Of a DNA stretch of 64,000 bases, positions 11,029 through 23,880 are shown piece after piece. The DNA lies in the NCBI GenBank assembly GCA_905221605.1, contig CAJNDS010002179.1:536001-600000 (forward strand), in the 5' to 3' direction. The notes below the pieces were generated by a model. It was given only the letters and a program-made list of their open reading frames with translations, had not been told where the DNA came from and did not search any database. Within the stretch, counting starts at the first letter, position 1, and every line of letters begins with the position of its first letter. Origin of the DNA: Symbiodinium natans. Its lineage: Eukaryota; Sar; Dinophyceae; Suessiales; Symbiodiniaceae. Both the position numbers and the translations under genes were made by a program.

Positions 11029-12571
11029 CTAAACCCTAAACCCCTGATTCCCAAAATCATACTCGGCTCGGGCACTGCTGCGCCAGCACCGCCAAGCCAT
11101 GGCGAGGCGCAGCCGGCGCCAAGAAGAGCATGGGGTCTTATGCCGTCGGGTTTAGGGTTTAGGGTTTGGGGTCTAGTTGGGAGGGCCCTCAATTGGCTTA
11201 TAAGATGCTATAAGGATCCTAGCTTAGGTTATAACTTCCTTCTAGGTTGGACCTTTAAACCCTCTGAAGAACTATTCCTAGATATAACACCCTTAAACCC
11301 ACCAAGGCCTGCCCGGCAGTAGTGAGGCTTCGTGGTTCGTTGTTTTTAGGGCGATATGAAGTAGGGTATATATTTCTTGTACCCCCAAAAGGACACCAGG
11401 TATATACACTCACCAATATTAAAAAGGAACCTTATATACACTCACCAAAAACAGTCATATATACCCTGCTTCATATAGGGACCCTAAACCCCAAGCGGCA
11501 CCCCGGGGCCTGTTACATACCCTTCACTCGCAAGCGACTACCTTCGGGATCTCGCAACTCTTTGAGCTGGTCCGAGAGGGCTTAGGGATTAACTGCTGGA
11601 AGGGCAAAGGGTTTAGGGTTTAGGGTTTGGGGTTTAGGGTTTGGGGCTTGGGGTTTAGGGTTTGGGGTTTAGGGTTTAGGGTTTAGGGACAGCTTTGCCC
11701 CAGGGGCAACCTACGAAGGGCCCCTGGCAACTGATGTGCCAAACTGACTCGAGCCTCGCAACAGCGGTGCAAGCAGGGGCCCCCTAGCTAGAAGTAGGGG
11801 TTTAGGGTTTAAGGTTTAGGGTTTAGGGTTTAGGGTAGTTGTAAGGACCCTTAATTGGGTTACAAGGATCCTAGCTTAGGTTATAAGCTGTAAGGACCCG
11901 AATTTAAATTGGCTTATAAGGACCCTAGCTTAGGTTATAAGTCTACAGTAAGGGGGGGATGGCCTTTCCGTGTAGTTTGGGGATGAGAGTAACCAAACTT
12001 GTTGCACATAGCCTTGCATGCACGACTCCCTGTTACCGATTCTTCCGCCCCACATACTTGGTGGTGGGATTCGGGAATCCAAGTTCTCTTTCAAATTGAA
12101 GGGTTTAGGGTTTAGGGTTTAGGGGTTTAGGGGTTGGGGTTTAGGGTTTAGGCGTTGGAGGGTGAAGATTCGGAGTTGCAGACTTGAAGCTCAGTTCACG
12201 AACATGCCGCAACCATAAAGCTCACAGTTTCAGCGGTACATTGTAGTTGGCTACGCTAGGGGCTAAGCAGCACCATAGCCAAATCGCCTGACAACGATGT
12301 TGTCGCAGTTTCAACGGCGCATGCCTCGTCTCCCACGGAACATTACGTTGCCTCCCCAGAACCTAGCTCGCCCATAACTCCATCTGACAGAAACCTGCGC
12401 AGTTAGCTGTCAAAATGATGGTCCCTTTTTGTTCCCCTATTAGAATACGGCACCTAATTTTTAGGGTACCCCCCTAAACCCTAAACCCTAAACCCTAAAC
12501 CCTAAACCCTAAACCCTAAACCCTAAACCCTAAACCCTAAACCCTAAACCCAACTTGGCTGTCGGTTTCAG

Positions 12572-13748
12572 GGTCTCGGGAGATGGTGGTGGACAGCTGC
12601 TTTGAGCCCGGGCTCCCTGAGGTGCTGGCACTGGAGCGACAGTTGTGCCAAAAAACCTAAACCCTAAACCCTAAACCCTAAAACCTAGACCCTTTTGAAC
12701 CCTTCTTTTTGAGCAGGGGCTGCACCTCTGAACCCTAAACCGTAAATCCTGCCATGCAGGAGGGGGCCTTCACGGCGGAGAGCCTCGACCACTGCCTGAC
12801 CCAGGCATCTTTGGAGATTTTGTTTAGGGTTCAGGGCTGTGGAGTCTGACCCTTCTATGAAGCCCAAAAACCTACACCGTTCCCACAGTGTGAGCTGTTG
12901 ACAACTGAAGCTCGCAAGCTCCACCCCGCAGACATGTGCCTTGAGGAGCCGGGGGGTGAGGGGAACCGTAGTAACACGTTGTAGCTTTTTCGGACGATCG
13001 ACCTGCATGTTGAGGACATGGACTCAAACTTCGCCCGAGTGTGGCGCTTTAGCAAGGCGACCGTTCGACCCCAGTGCTACACTACCTTCATTTCCCTGAA
13101 GAAGTAGAAGAGACCCCCGGAATTGTGAACATCTCGCGCTAGCACTACAAACTCATGACACGAACGTTTGCGGCGGAAGTCGGGCGCCACCTTGGGAAAC
13201 TGCTCTGGCTTGAGGATGGCCTTGGGCACCAGCCTGACGCACCCAGAAGCGCCCGGGAGGTGACATAGCGTTCAACAGGCTCTTGATGTGCAACACTTCG
13301 AGCCGAAACTGGTTTGTGTGGCTCTTTGTCATCCTAAACCCTAAACCCTAAACCCTAAACCCTAAACCCTAAATTTCCGAGTCTTCACAGCTACCCCACG
13401 CCCCGTTTTGGGGTGACAGGAGATTTTTTCATCTTTGCTCGGACTGAGGACATCGGCTCGGTGATGGGGGCTCTTGCTTGGCAGGGGCTGAGAAGGGGCG
13501 CAGTTCATTTCTCAATCCCAGAGCTGTCAAAGGGTTTAGGGTTTAGGGGTCAGACCCAGCATCTCAACCCTACCCCCCCCCCCCCCCCCAAATCTTCAAC
13601 TGGCCTTCTAGGTGCCTCATCATCCCTCCTAAACCCCAAGCCCTCGGAAGAACCAGTAGAAAAAAAGGACCCTCAACAAAAAAAAAAAAAAACGAAGTTG
13701 GAAGAACCGGCTCTGTGGCACCTGAAGGTCTTGTTGTCCGACGTCTGA
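12572..13748 (+). pseudogene. plus-strand multi-exon gene or decayed gene
   Basis: Successive islands: 12572-12650 after TTTCAG (SREMVVDSCFEPGLPEVLAL), 12760-12821 after ATGCAG (EGAFTAESLDHCLTQASLEI; possible donor in TTGTTTAGG), 12889-13107 after CCCACAG (LLTTEARKLHPADMCLEEP, then FRTIDLHVEDMDSNFARVWR), 13140-13330 in shifted frames (KLMTRTFAAEVGRHLGKLLW; RLLMCNTSSRNWFVW), and 13413-13748 (FIFARTEDIGSVMGALAWQG ... EEPALWHLKVLLSDV, stop TGA). In-frame TAG codons near 12989 and 13109 and frame changes near 13110 and 13260 suggest decay, or unrecognised very short introns. TAG is a true stop in the two recognised genes, so recoding is unlikely. Family unknown. Confidence 0.4.
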
Positions 13749-14728
13749 ATCTGAAGAGGCTTTCGGGTGTTTATGGCGGTTTAGGGTTGGGATGTTTAGG
13801 GTTTAGGGTTTAGGGCTTAGGGTTTGGGTTTAGGGGGGTTCCCCCTAATACTAACAGTCCTTAATATAGGGATTCCAGTACCCCCTTATTGAAATCCCGG
13901 TCAAGGACTGAGGCTCAGGATTTAGGGTGTTTAGGGGGGGCTTCGGGTTTCGGGGCTTTGGGGGGGACTTCGACTCGCTCAAGGCAGGGCTTAGGGGGCC
14001 CCGAAGTCGGCAGAAGTCGCAGGGGGGCCGCCGGAGGCCCCTCAGCATGACTGGAACCCTAGCTAAAAACTAAAAATTTAGCTGTTTCTTAGGAATTGAA
14101 GTACCCATTTTAATATATATAGATATATATACATATATATATATATATATTTCTGTTTTTCGAGGTATCCCTAAGTTAACGCTTGTTTGTGGATCGAGAT
14201 CGTGTTGGGAGCAGATTGCATGAAGTATGCAAGGGCTCCTGGAGCCCTCAATCCCCCCTAAGCACGGCTCGTTGCACGCCTACCCAAACAACATGCAGTT
14301 TAGGGGTTCAATTAGGGCGGAAACCCTAAACCCTAAACCCTAGCAGGGGGTAGGGTTCAGGGTTTAGGGTGGACCATAGGCTCTACCTACATGTTGTATT
14401 CTACACCTCAAAACAGCTGAGGGCACCAAAACCCCAGAAACCCCAAGAAAACGAAGCGGAAGTTCATAGGTATAGCTAGTATAGCCTAGTTACAAGTAGG
14501 GTTGTAAGTACCTTATGTAAGGTTATACATATCGTTACCCTATGAATAACCCTACTTATAGCTACCCACGAACTAACCTCCAAGGACTGGGGAGGGTGTC
14601 CCTAAAGAAGTCCCTTAAAGTAAAGCAGGGCATGATGATTCTGGGTTCCCTAGGTAAATTAGGGCTTAGGCACTCTCTGGTTTGGGGTTTAGGTATTCGG
14701 GTTAGTAGGACCCTCAGAATTTCAGCCC

Positions 14729-16249
14729 CTGGCTGGGACGTAACAGCCATCCTCCTCGTCAATAACCATGCGCCTGCCGCGGCGGGTGTTCCCTTCCGAG
14801 GCAGACATTGGGGCTTTACGGAGCTCTTCTGAATTCAGAGGTTTCCGATACTGAAGCCTGACAGATGACAACAGCTTGAAGAAAGGGGATCCCAGGCTAG
14901 AATCGGCTAGAACACAACGCCCAATCTTCCCCCCACCAAAGGCCCTCATCATGTCCTGTGGCAGACCAACCCTAAACCCCGAAACCCTTTTTGCGTCCGG
15001 GCTGGGGTCGGCCGGAAAACCCTACTTGGTATATGAACCCTAAACCCTTTTAGGGTTATCTTACTTCCCAAATACCCATGGGGTAAAAAGTTCAAACTTT
15101 CAGAATAAGACTACCTTCTAAGCGGCCAAAAGTCAAAAACAATGGGTTTTGAGCCACACCCTGAACCCTAAACCCTTTTAGGGTTCACAAGTGGTCTCTT
15201 TTGAACCACACCCTAAACCCTAAACCCTTTTAGGGTTCACAAGTGGTCTCTTTTGAACCACACCCTAAACCCTAAACCCTTTTAGGGTTCACAAGGGGTC
15301 CCCAAGGAAGAATGCAAGGGTTCGGCACATCCCGGGTGGCGCCTCTTCTCCATTGCGGACTTCTCGGCCACCTCGGCCTGGTCAAGGGCACGTACTAAAC
15401 CCTAAGCCCTAAGCCCTAAGCCCTAAGCCCTAAACCCTAAACCCTAAACCCTAAACCCTAAACAGTCCCAAACCCTAGACCCTAAACCCTTTGCAGCAGG
15501 CTTGCGCACGTCCTCGCCTGGATCAAAACCAAAACCCAAAACCCAAAACCCTAAACCCTAAGCCCTAACCCCCTAAACCCTAAACCCTAAACCCCTAAAC
15601 CCTAAACCCTAAACCCTGAACCCTGAACCCTGAACCCTGAACCCTGAACCCTAAACCCTAACTAACCCTAAACCCTAAACCCTTCACTCCGTGATGACCC
15701 AGCCCAGAGCCGCCGGCCGCCATCTTGATCCCCAACCCTGCCGTGACATTTCGGGAATTCTCCTCAAGATAGGGGTAATTGCCCTTCTAGTGTTTAGGGT
15801 TTAGGGGGCTTCATATACCCCAAACCCCCAAAAAGGGAAACCCTCTTCTTTCGGAACCCCCTTCCTCAACCCGAAGCCCTAAATGAGACTGACCAAAGCT
15901 TTGGGTTGGTGAGGACTTTGGCTTCTCATCGAGCTGCGGAGCCGTTGGGGCTGGTATTTAGGGTTTAGGGTTTAGGGTTTAGGGTTTAGGGTTTAGGGTT
16001 TAGGGTTTGATAGGGTGTGGGATTGTTGAAGGTTGCTACCGACTCTGCAATGGAACTTCTTCATGCTTCAGTTCCGACTTCAGAAGCTGGCTCTCCAGTT
16101 CTGCGCAACCCTGAACTTCCCCTAAACCCTAAACCCCAAACCCTGAACCCTATAAAGGGCAGGCTACCTCCTTGTGCCATGGGTTGGGCAGCAGCCGGTT
16201 CATGGCGCAACGGCGCAACCCTCTTGACTTCTGCAACTGGCAAATTTTC
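14729..16249 (-). CDS. candidate multi-exon gene
   Basis: Minus-strand islands in transcript order: about 16249-16170 (AENLPVAEVKRVAPLRHEPA), 16105-16045 (AELESQLLKSELKHEEVPLQ, coiled-coil-like), about 15752-15685 (ENSRNVTAGLGIKMAAGG), about 15395-15310 (VRALDQAEVAEKSAMEKRR) and 14955-14729 after GCCACAG (MMRAFGGGKIGRCVLADSSL, FFKLLSSVRLQYRKPLNSEE, MVIDEEDGCYVPAR). The last is the longest and most convincing. Telomeric blocks and a 52-base palindromic tandem lie in the putative introns. Family unknown; it may be more than one gene. Confidence 0.4.
15148..15302. repeat. 52-base tandem built on a telomeric palindrome
   Basis: Nearly three units of CCCTAAACCCTTTTAGGGTT followed by CACAAGTGGTCTCTTTTGAA; the second GTGGTCTC lies 52 bases after the first. 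Confidence 0.85.
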
Positions 16250-17101
16250 AGCTCTGTGAGCATGGCATGGTAACGTGCGTGCTGCAATACGACTAGAACC
16301 CATTTCCACTTTTCCCACCTGACTCACGAAGATTTTGGTCCAAGCGACACGCACGGCGGGCAAAAAGGATAACAAGATCGATAGACGTGCGAGGGCAAAG
16401 GAATGAGCTCATCAAGACACAACTCGTAAGAGACGACCGCAAACGCAAATGCGTGACATGAAAGGTCATGCACTGGCCGCTTGGGGTGCGGAGTGCAGAA
16501 ACTCGCTTTGAATCAGATGCCTCACAGTACCATAACCAATACCAGCTACCGTAGCTCCAGCTTGTGGCCATGTAGCCGACTGAAACCGAAAGCTGATGCA
16601 TTCGCCAGCAACGTTCCTTTGTCAGCTTATGTTTTTTGCGACGCTGAAAAAATGAAGAACCAATTAATGCTCCGCAGCAGCAGCGCCAGCGCCGGCCAAA
16701 GTCCACGCCAGCGACCTATGCCATCAAAGCCCGAAGGAAGATGTGCCTAAAACTACTATTTTCTTAAGCACTACCCAACAAACTGGGCAATATAGGTGTT
16801 ATTATTCTTTACTTCTTGGGGCTTCTAAAGAAACTAGTAGCAAATCTTCCACTCTATGATCACCAATCGTATGTATCTCGAGAGGAAAGCCAGCACCCAC
16901 CCTGCCCTTACCCAGTGGGAAGAGAAGCTCTCATGCCAGCGCAGGCTTTGGGCTTACTTGGAAGCCATTTTGGCTGGCTACGAAGGTGGGTAATAGGGAT
17001 TGTAATAGGCTTTCAAATAGGTGAACTAAGCAGACTTACTAAGTCAAAAGAGCTTCCAAGTAGGCTTTTGGTGACGGAGGCAGAAGGAGTGGGGTGAAGA
17101 A

Positions 17102-17165
17102 GCTGGACCTATATGTTCTTGACAGCAGCGATGAGCAATGGCTCTACAAAATGCCCCAGCCTCAG
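17102..17165 (+). CDS. candidate exon
   Basis: After GAAGAAG the plus strand encodes LDLYVLDSSDEQWLYKMPQP before running into degenerate CCCTAAA repeats. Borders uncertain; family unknown. Confidence 0.3.
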
Positions 17166-17697
17166 AACCCTCAAAACCCTTAAACCTCAAAACCCTAAAA
17201 ACTTAAACCCGAAACCTCTCAACCCTAAACCCCTCAAACCTAATAGGCTCAACGGTTCCCAAATCAAGGCTGCTTAAGCCATCTAAACCATTGCGGGCGG
17301 GGGGGGGGGGGTCCGATAGTAGGGGTGCCCCGCTTTTTGGGGATCTATATAAGGGGTCCCTTACTCACAGGAAGCCCACCATATACGACCCACTTCTTTC
17401 AAGCCACCAGAGCTCAATCCTATTGCGTTTTTGCATCCAGGCGAGTCTTAACGCCCGCCCTTTTGCATTTTGGGGTTGATAGGGCCCTCGGCCCCTCGAC
17501 CCTCATTAATCCTAAACCCTCACTGCCAAGACCCCAAAGCCTTGAACCCATAAGGGTAGTTCTCTAAACCAGGGTCCCTTTTTGGGTACCCATTGGAAGG
17601 CGGCACCCTTTTAAAGAGGGATCTCAAAAAGGGGCCCTTTTTGACCCCGCGAGCGGTAGCAAAAAGGGACCCTAAGTTAGAGACCTACCCATACACC

Positions 17698-17804
17698 TTG
17701 GGATGTTCCCCCCCGTACTAGCAGTCCTCTATAGGGATTATAGTACCCCCTATCATAATTTCTACTAAGGACTGTTAGTATAAGTATAAGGGGGAACATC
17801 CCAA
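17698..17804. mobile_element. family A element A1
   Basis: Complete 107-base copy with inverted ends TTGGGATGTTCCCCC / GGGGGAACATCCCAA and inner TAGGGATTATAGTACCCCC. The right end runs straight into CCCTAAA repeats. Confidence 0.75.
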
Positions 17805-18559
17805 CCCTAAACCCTGAACCCTAAACCCTTCAACCCCCGGAACCTTTCTTTGCGCGAGCGCCTCAAAGGGGCATCTTCGAGGCATCGAAGTCCGCGCCAA
17901 GCCCTGGCCAAGCTTTCCCAGGCTAGGGGTTTAGGGTTTCGGGTCATCCTTGCGCAGGGGCTGTGCTAATCTGCTCTATATCGCTCTTTCGGGTTTAGGG
18001 TTTAGGGCTGGGGGTTTAGGGTTTAATGTTTACTCGGCGCTGTCTCTGACATCTGAGCAACCGAGCACGACTGCACTGTGAACCAGCACATCATCGGGAC
18101 TAAACTCGCAAGCTCCACGAGGTCCAGAGCCCTAAACCCTACAGGCCCTAAACCTTACAGGCCTTAAACCCTACAGGCCCTAAACCCTACAGGCCCTAAA
18201 CCCTAAACCCTTATAAACCCTAATAAACCCTTATAAACCCTAAACCCTAAACCCGAAACCCTAAACCCTGAACCCATACCTCTCAAGTTGGTTGTCACAA
18301 GGCGGCGGCGCTGGCACCCAGAGTCTTCAGCTTTTGCGTGGCCACCTCTGCCGCAGTCTGCTGGGGTTTAGGGTTTAGGGTTTAGGGTTTAGGGTTTAGG
18401 GTTTAGGGTTTAGGGTTTAGGGTTTAGGGTTTAGGGTTAGGGACCAGGGTTCAGGGTTTGCGGCTTGCGGTTTGGGGTTGGTACCATCCAGGGTCTTCGG
18501 GCACCTTGTGCCAGATATATACGTATCTGTATACTTTTTGGATATTCACAAGGGCTTAT

Positions 18560-20640
18560 TCCCCAACAGCGGGTACGCTTGGGGTTTGCAATCTGGTAAG
18601 GGAGAAGGTCGGTGACTAGATTTTGTGCACGGCTTCGCGGAAAGGTAAGGGACGTGTGCGCGCGCGGAACTACTGTAACTTTTTGCACCTAGGCAATTAA
18701 AAAGTAGTCTTCGGGGAGTCCACCGAGGAAGGAAAACAGCGCCAGGCAGTTTGAGCGCACAAACATGCCTGTGCAAGCAGAATGAGATCCATGTGTGCTG
18801 CCGAAAAAAAGATACGCGTGTGTGCGTTCGCAGCGCACGGCACGCACTAACATGTCTGCGCAAGCAGAATGAGATCCATGTGGGCTGGCTGTATATATGT
18901 GTGTATGCTCGCGTTGCAAGGTTTGGTTCCTATAGGTTTTTAGCCCTTGCTTTTGCAACCGCTTTGTTGCCGTAAAAATATGCCCAGCCAACGCAGCACG
19001 CGGCACGGAGAGCACAACAGCGAAGCAGCAGTATGTTGATACGGATATATTGTAAATACACACGATGCTTGTGCGAACAGAATGAGATCCATGTGTGCTC
19101 GTATCAAACGCATCAGTTGAGTCACGAGACTGCGACGGACAGCCGAGATTGTCTCGCCGGCGGAGTCTTTTGCGTGCCAAAAGACAGAAGATATGTGTGT
19201 ATGCTAGCAGAATGAGATCCATGTGTGCTGCCGAAAAAAAAGATACGCGTGTGTGCGTTCGCAGCGCACGGCGCGCACTAACATGTCTGTGCAAGCAGAA
19301 TGAGATCCATGTGGGCTGGCTGTATATATGTGTGTATGCTCGCGTTGCAAGGTTTGGTTCCTATAGGTTTTTAGCCCTTGCTTTTGCAACCGCTTTGTTG
19401 CCGTAAAAATATGCCCAGCCAACGCAGCACGCGGCACGGAGAGCGCAACAGCGAAGTAGCAGTATGTTGATACGGATATATATTGTAAATATATACGATG
19501 TTTGTGCGAACAGAATGAGATCCATGTGTGCTAGCATGAAACGCATCAGTTGACTCACAAGACTGCGACGGACAGCCGAGATTGTTTCGCCGGCGGAATC
19601 TTCTGCGTGCCAAGAGATATGTGTGCATGCTCGCGTAGCAAGGTTTGGTTCCTATAGTTTTTAGCCCTTGCTTTTGCAGCCGCTTTGTTGCCGCAAAAAT
19701 ATGGCCAGCCAACGATGCAGCGCGCGGCACGGAGAGCGCAACAGCGAAGCAGCAGTCTGTATGTTGATATGGATATATTGTACATACGCACGATGCTTGT
19801 GCGAACAGAATGAGATCCATGTGTGCTCGCATAAAACGCATCAGTTGAGTCACGAGACTGCGACGGACAGCCGAGATTGTCTCGCCGGCGGAATCTTTTG
19901 CGTGCCAAAAGACAGAAGATATGTGTGTATGCTCGCGTAGCAAGCTCGGGTTCGTATAGTTTGTAGCCCTTGCTTTTGCAACCGATTTCTTGCCATAACA
20001 ATATGCCTTGCCAACACCTGATGTCTATGTGGTCGTGTACGACGCGGCTGTTTAGCGCGAGGACAGATCCACGCGAACGGCGAGACACCCATGTGTGCCT
20101 TAACATCATTCGTGCACGAACCTTCCCGTGTGTCGCGCCGTACGCAGTACGCGGCACAGAGAACGCAACAATGTTGTCGCACCTGTTTTTTTTTGAACGT
20201 TTTCCGACCCCCCTCCCAATCCTTTTTCACATCTCCGTGCTGTTTCTCTGCTGCTCGTGCGTGCTCTGATTTTGAAACCCAGCGTAGTCCGACTTTGCAG
20301 CCAAAGCTGTCGTCATGGTGCAACAGTCATCAGTTACAACATATTTCCCCAACTGCGGGTGCGCTTGGGGCTTGCAATCTGGTAAGGGAGAAGGTCGGTG
20401 ACTAGATTTTGTGCACGGCTTCGCGGAAAGGTAAGGGACGTGCGCGCGCCAAACTACTGTGACTTTTTGCACCTGGGCAATTGAAAAGTAGTGTTCAGGG
20501 ATTCCACCGAGGAAGGAAAACAGCGCCAGGCAGTTTGAGCGCACTCACGTGCCTGTGCAAGCAGAATGAGATCCATGTGTGCTGCCGAAAAAAAAGATAT
20601 GCGTGTGTGATTCGCAGCACACGGCACGCACTACGAGAGA
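18560..20640. repeat. composite repeat block with 290-base direct flanks
   Basis: 18560-18852 and 20352-20636 are near-identical direct copies (CAATCTGGTAAGGGAGAAGG, CTAGATTTTGTGCACGGCTT). Between them are units of about 430 bases (starting 18861 and 19292, then a shorter one) with AGAATGAGATCCATGTG, GACGGACAGCCGAGATTGT, TTAGCCCTTGCTTTTGCAAC. Minus-strand open frames here follow the repeat period and are not supported as genes. Confidence 0.8.
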
Positions 20641-21170
20641 GGGCCCCCCACTTACAAGTAGTTAGCGATAGTTAGCGTGAGTTGCATATGGACATAGCAG
20701 ACTTACAAGTACTTAGCGTGAGTCCGACATAGGCAACTTAGCAAGTAGACTTGCAAGTTCCGTATCTTTTTCTATCTTTTTGCACTATGACATTTTTAGA
20801 TTTTGGCAAGGAGCTGACATTAGCCCCCCAAGGCGCACTTAGGAGTTTGGAGCGAGTTAATATTATATTTCGAAGGGTTTGTTGGTATTAGATTTGAGTT
20901 TAAGTGTTCCTGCAAGTTCGGACAATTCATGGTTGCACAACCACGATGAGGCAACACAAACTTTGAGGGGCACGAGCTGGGCGATACAAAGCCCCAACAG
21001 TTCAGAACATTCCCGGCACCACTCAGTTCAACTAAAGAGACAGAAGCACAAGGATGCAAGTCTGAGGGTCTTAGGCAGGCGAGCTTCCCGGCTACAGGTA
21101 TACCTTCGGCGAGTTTCCTCGCTACAGGCACCCAGCGAGTTTCTTTAGAAATGGTTTCAAACGACGCATG
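20641..21170. other. no gene recognised
   Basis: ACTTACAAGTA-GTTAGCG motifs repeat at 20650-20720; the rest is unique sequence with scattered short frames and no convincing exon. Confidence 0.4.
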
Positions 21171-21204
21171 ACGGACCCTTCTGCGCACAGGTACGTGAAA
21201 CAGG

Positions 21205-21490
21205 TATGCTTGCGGACACATGTACGCCCACTATTGTTTTTCTGGCGGAAGCTGCGGACACATGTGCGCCCACTATTGTTTTCTGGAGGAAGCTGCGGAT
21301 ACCTGCACGCCCACGCCTCAAGACACCAGCGGACACACAAGCGGACACAAGCGGACACACACGCGTCCACATGTCTTTGCTGGGATAAACACGCGGTCAC
21401 ACATGCGCCCACATGGTTTTGGGATCGAAAGTGCGCGGACACATACGTATCCACACGTTTTTTGGCGCCACATCATGTCTGTGGCCACAC
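21205..21490. repeat. tandem repeat of GCGGACACATGTGCGCCCAC type
   Basis: ACACATGTACGCCCACTATT at 21217 and ACACATGTGCGCCCACTATT at 21257, then decaying CGGACACA and GCCCACA units. Confidence 0.75.
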
Positions 21491-22139
21491 AGCTGCCCGC
21501 ACGCCTGCCCTCAATAAAAAAAGAGCATCTCCAAGGTTTAGGGTTCCCCGGGTTTTCGGGTTTGGGGTCTAAGCGAGTTTCCCCGCTGAGCTAGCGAAAC
21601 ACACTGCAAGCGAGTTTTCGCCCTCACCGAAAAAACTAGCGTCTTCAAGGTTTCAGGGTATTTAGGATTTAGGGTAGTACATCGGCAAACCAGCTAAGGA
21701 AAACTTAAACCAGGAAGCTGCATCAAAGCTACATGTCGGCATGGATTGCTACAATTCAAAAAGCAAGGACGCGCTTGCAAAGCACAAACCCTATATTCAT
21801 CCGCTCATAAAGTAAATCAGTCTGTGTTCCATGCTATATACGCATTTCGAACATGGCAGCGGCCGAGAGAAATGCGTCGAGCGGCTCTTGCTCACGGTTG
21901 CTGTCTGTGCAAATTTCGCAAATCCCGTCCCGCAAATAATTCCCCCCCCCCAACAAAAAAAGCAGGACCAAACAAGATAGTTTGGCTATGTCTGCTATCT
22001 TTTCCTATCTCCTTTCATATAAAACTCTGTATCTCGCTTATCCAGACTTGTATGTTTAGGGCTTACTTAGCAGACGTGTAACTGACCTTAAGGACGTTGT
22101 AACGGATTTGTAACTGTACTTGCAAGGGGGGGGGGGCCA

Positions 22140-22990
22140 CTATTGTAACATGTCTGCGCAAGCAGAATGAGATCCATGTGGGCTGGCCGTGTGTATGTGC
22201 GAAGCAAGTTTTGGTTCCTACAGTTTTTGGCCCTTGCTTTTGCAACCGCTGTCTTGCCGTAAAGATATGCCTGCCCAACAGCTGCTGTCTGTGTGGTCGT
22301 ATACCACGCAGCTATTTAGCGCAAGAACAGATCCGCGTGAACGGCGAGACGCTCATGTGTGCCCGCGCAGCTGCATTCGTGCACGATCTTTTTGCGAACC
22401 TTTCCGTGTGTCGCGCAGGACGCAGCACGCGGCAGGGAGAGCGCAACAGCAAAGCAGCAGTATGTCGATATATGAATATATTGTAAACACACACGACGCG
22501 AACAGAATGAGATCTATGTGTGCTCGCATCAAACGCAGCAGTTGAGTCACAAGACCGAGACGGACAGCCGAGATTGTCTCGCCGACGGAATCTTTCGCGT
22601 GCCAAAAGATATTGGCTCCTATAGTTTTTAGCCCTTGCTTTTGCAACCGCTTTCTTGCCGCAAAAATATATATGCCTACCCAACACCTGATGTCTGTGTG
22701 GTCGTGTAAGACGCGGCTGTCTAGTGCAAGAGCAGATCCGTGCGAACGGCGAGACACCCATGTGTGCCCGCGCAACAGCGTTCGTGCACGATCTTGTCGC
22801 GAGCCTTTCCGTGTGTGTCGCACCGGAGTGTGTCGCGCCGGACGCAGCACGCGGCACGGAGAGCGCAACAGCGCATGCAGCAGTATCTTGATATGAGTAT
22901 ATTGAAAATACACACGATATTTATGCGAACAGAATGAGATCCATGTGTGGTCGCATCAAACGCAGCAGTTGAGCCACAAACAGCGAATAC
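22140..22990. repeat. two more copies of the 430-base family
   Basis: The same AGAATGAGATC-ATGTG, GACGGACAGCCGAGATTGT and TTTTTAGCCCTTGCTTTTGC modules, plus ACGCGGCTGT/GAACGGCGAGAC modules also seen at 20010-20140. Confidence 0.8.
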
Positions 22991-23589
22991 GCTTGGGGTT
23001 TGTAATCTGGTGAGCCCAAGCCCTGCTCCCTCAGATTTTTGGAGATTTTTGGGGCAACTAAACTCTGCACTAAACACTGTGCCTGAGGTAACACACATTT
23101 TATTTCAATAATCACCCCCCCCCCCCCGCCCCCTTCCCCCCACTAAGCAAAACCAAACTCTGTACCAGGGTTTATGCTTATCTGGCCCCGCAATATTTAT
23201 GTGTGGGAAAAACTCAGTATTTCAATATTGGGCTGGATCCAAGATCCAAGATCCAATATTCCACAGAAAGTGTTTCAAGGTGATACAAAAAAGCCCCTGC
23301 TCTGGTCAAGTGAGAGTTTAGGGAGATGAGGAGGTTTGCAAACATACAAATATTCAGGACCTCTGGAAAGAAGAGAGGACGAGGGAAAAGAAGGACCGAC
23401 TACGAAAAATTTAGTTTATATATATATATATATATTTATTTATTTATAGCTAAAATGTAAGCGCTTGTTGCCTCTAACATAAAAGCTTATTGTGTTAAAA
23501 ACTACGCTTGTTAAAACAACAGGCCCTTATGCTAACCGCCTGTTACACTCACAAAAGTCTCTTGTAAGCGGCGCTTAAAGCTGATATAA

Positions 23590-23880
23590 AGCGTCTATTG
23601 AAGGGTCAGGGCATAGCAAGACAACGATTGCAAAAGCAAAGGCTAAAAGCAATAGTAATATAGGAACCAAAACTTGCTGCGCGCGCATACAGATATTTTA
23701 TTATACGCAAAGATTCCGCCGGCGAGACAACCTCGGCTGTCCGTCGTGGTCTTGTGACTCAACTGCTGCTTTTCTGCGTGCGCGCGTGGATCTCATTCTG
23801 TTCGCACAGCCATCGTGTATATATTCATATCAAAATGCTGCTGCATTCGCGCTGTCGTTACGGGCGTGGCTTGGGCAATA
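23590..23880 (-). repeat. inverted diverged copy of the 430-base family
   Basis: Complement of the family: GGCGAGACAACCTCGGCTGT, GTGGATCTCATTCTGTTCGC. A further diverged direct copy lies at 26555-26900 with a (CG)n run at 26583-26604. Confidence 0.7.

Noticed and set aside
18689-20323. Minus-strand open frames of up to 201 codons
   Set aside because: They follow the 430-base repeat period, the same peptide pieces recur in each unit, and no domain is recognisable; judged repeat by-products.
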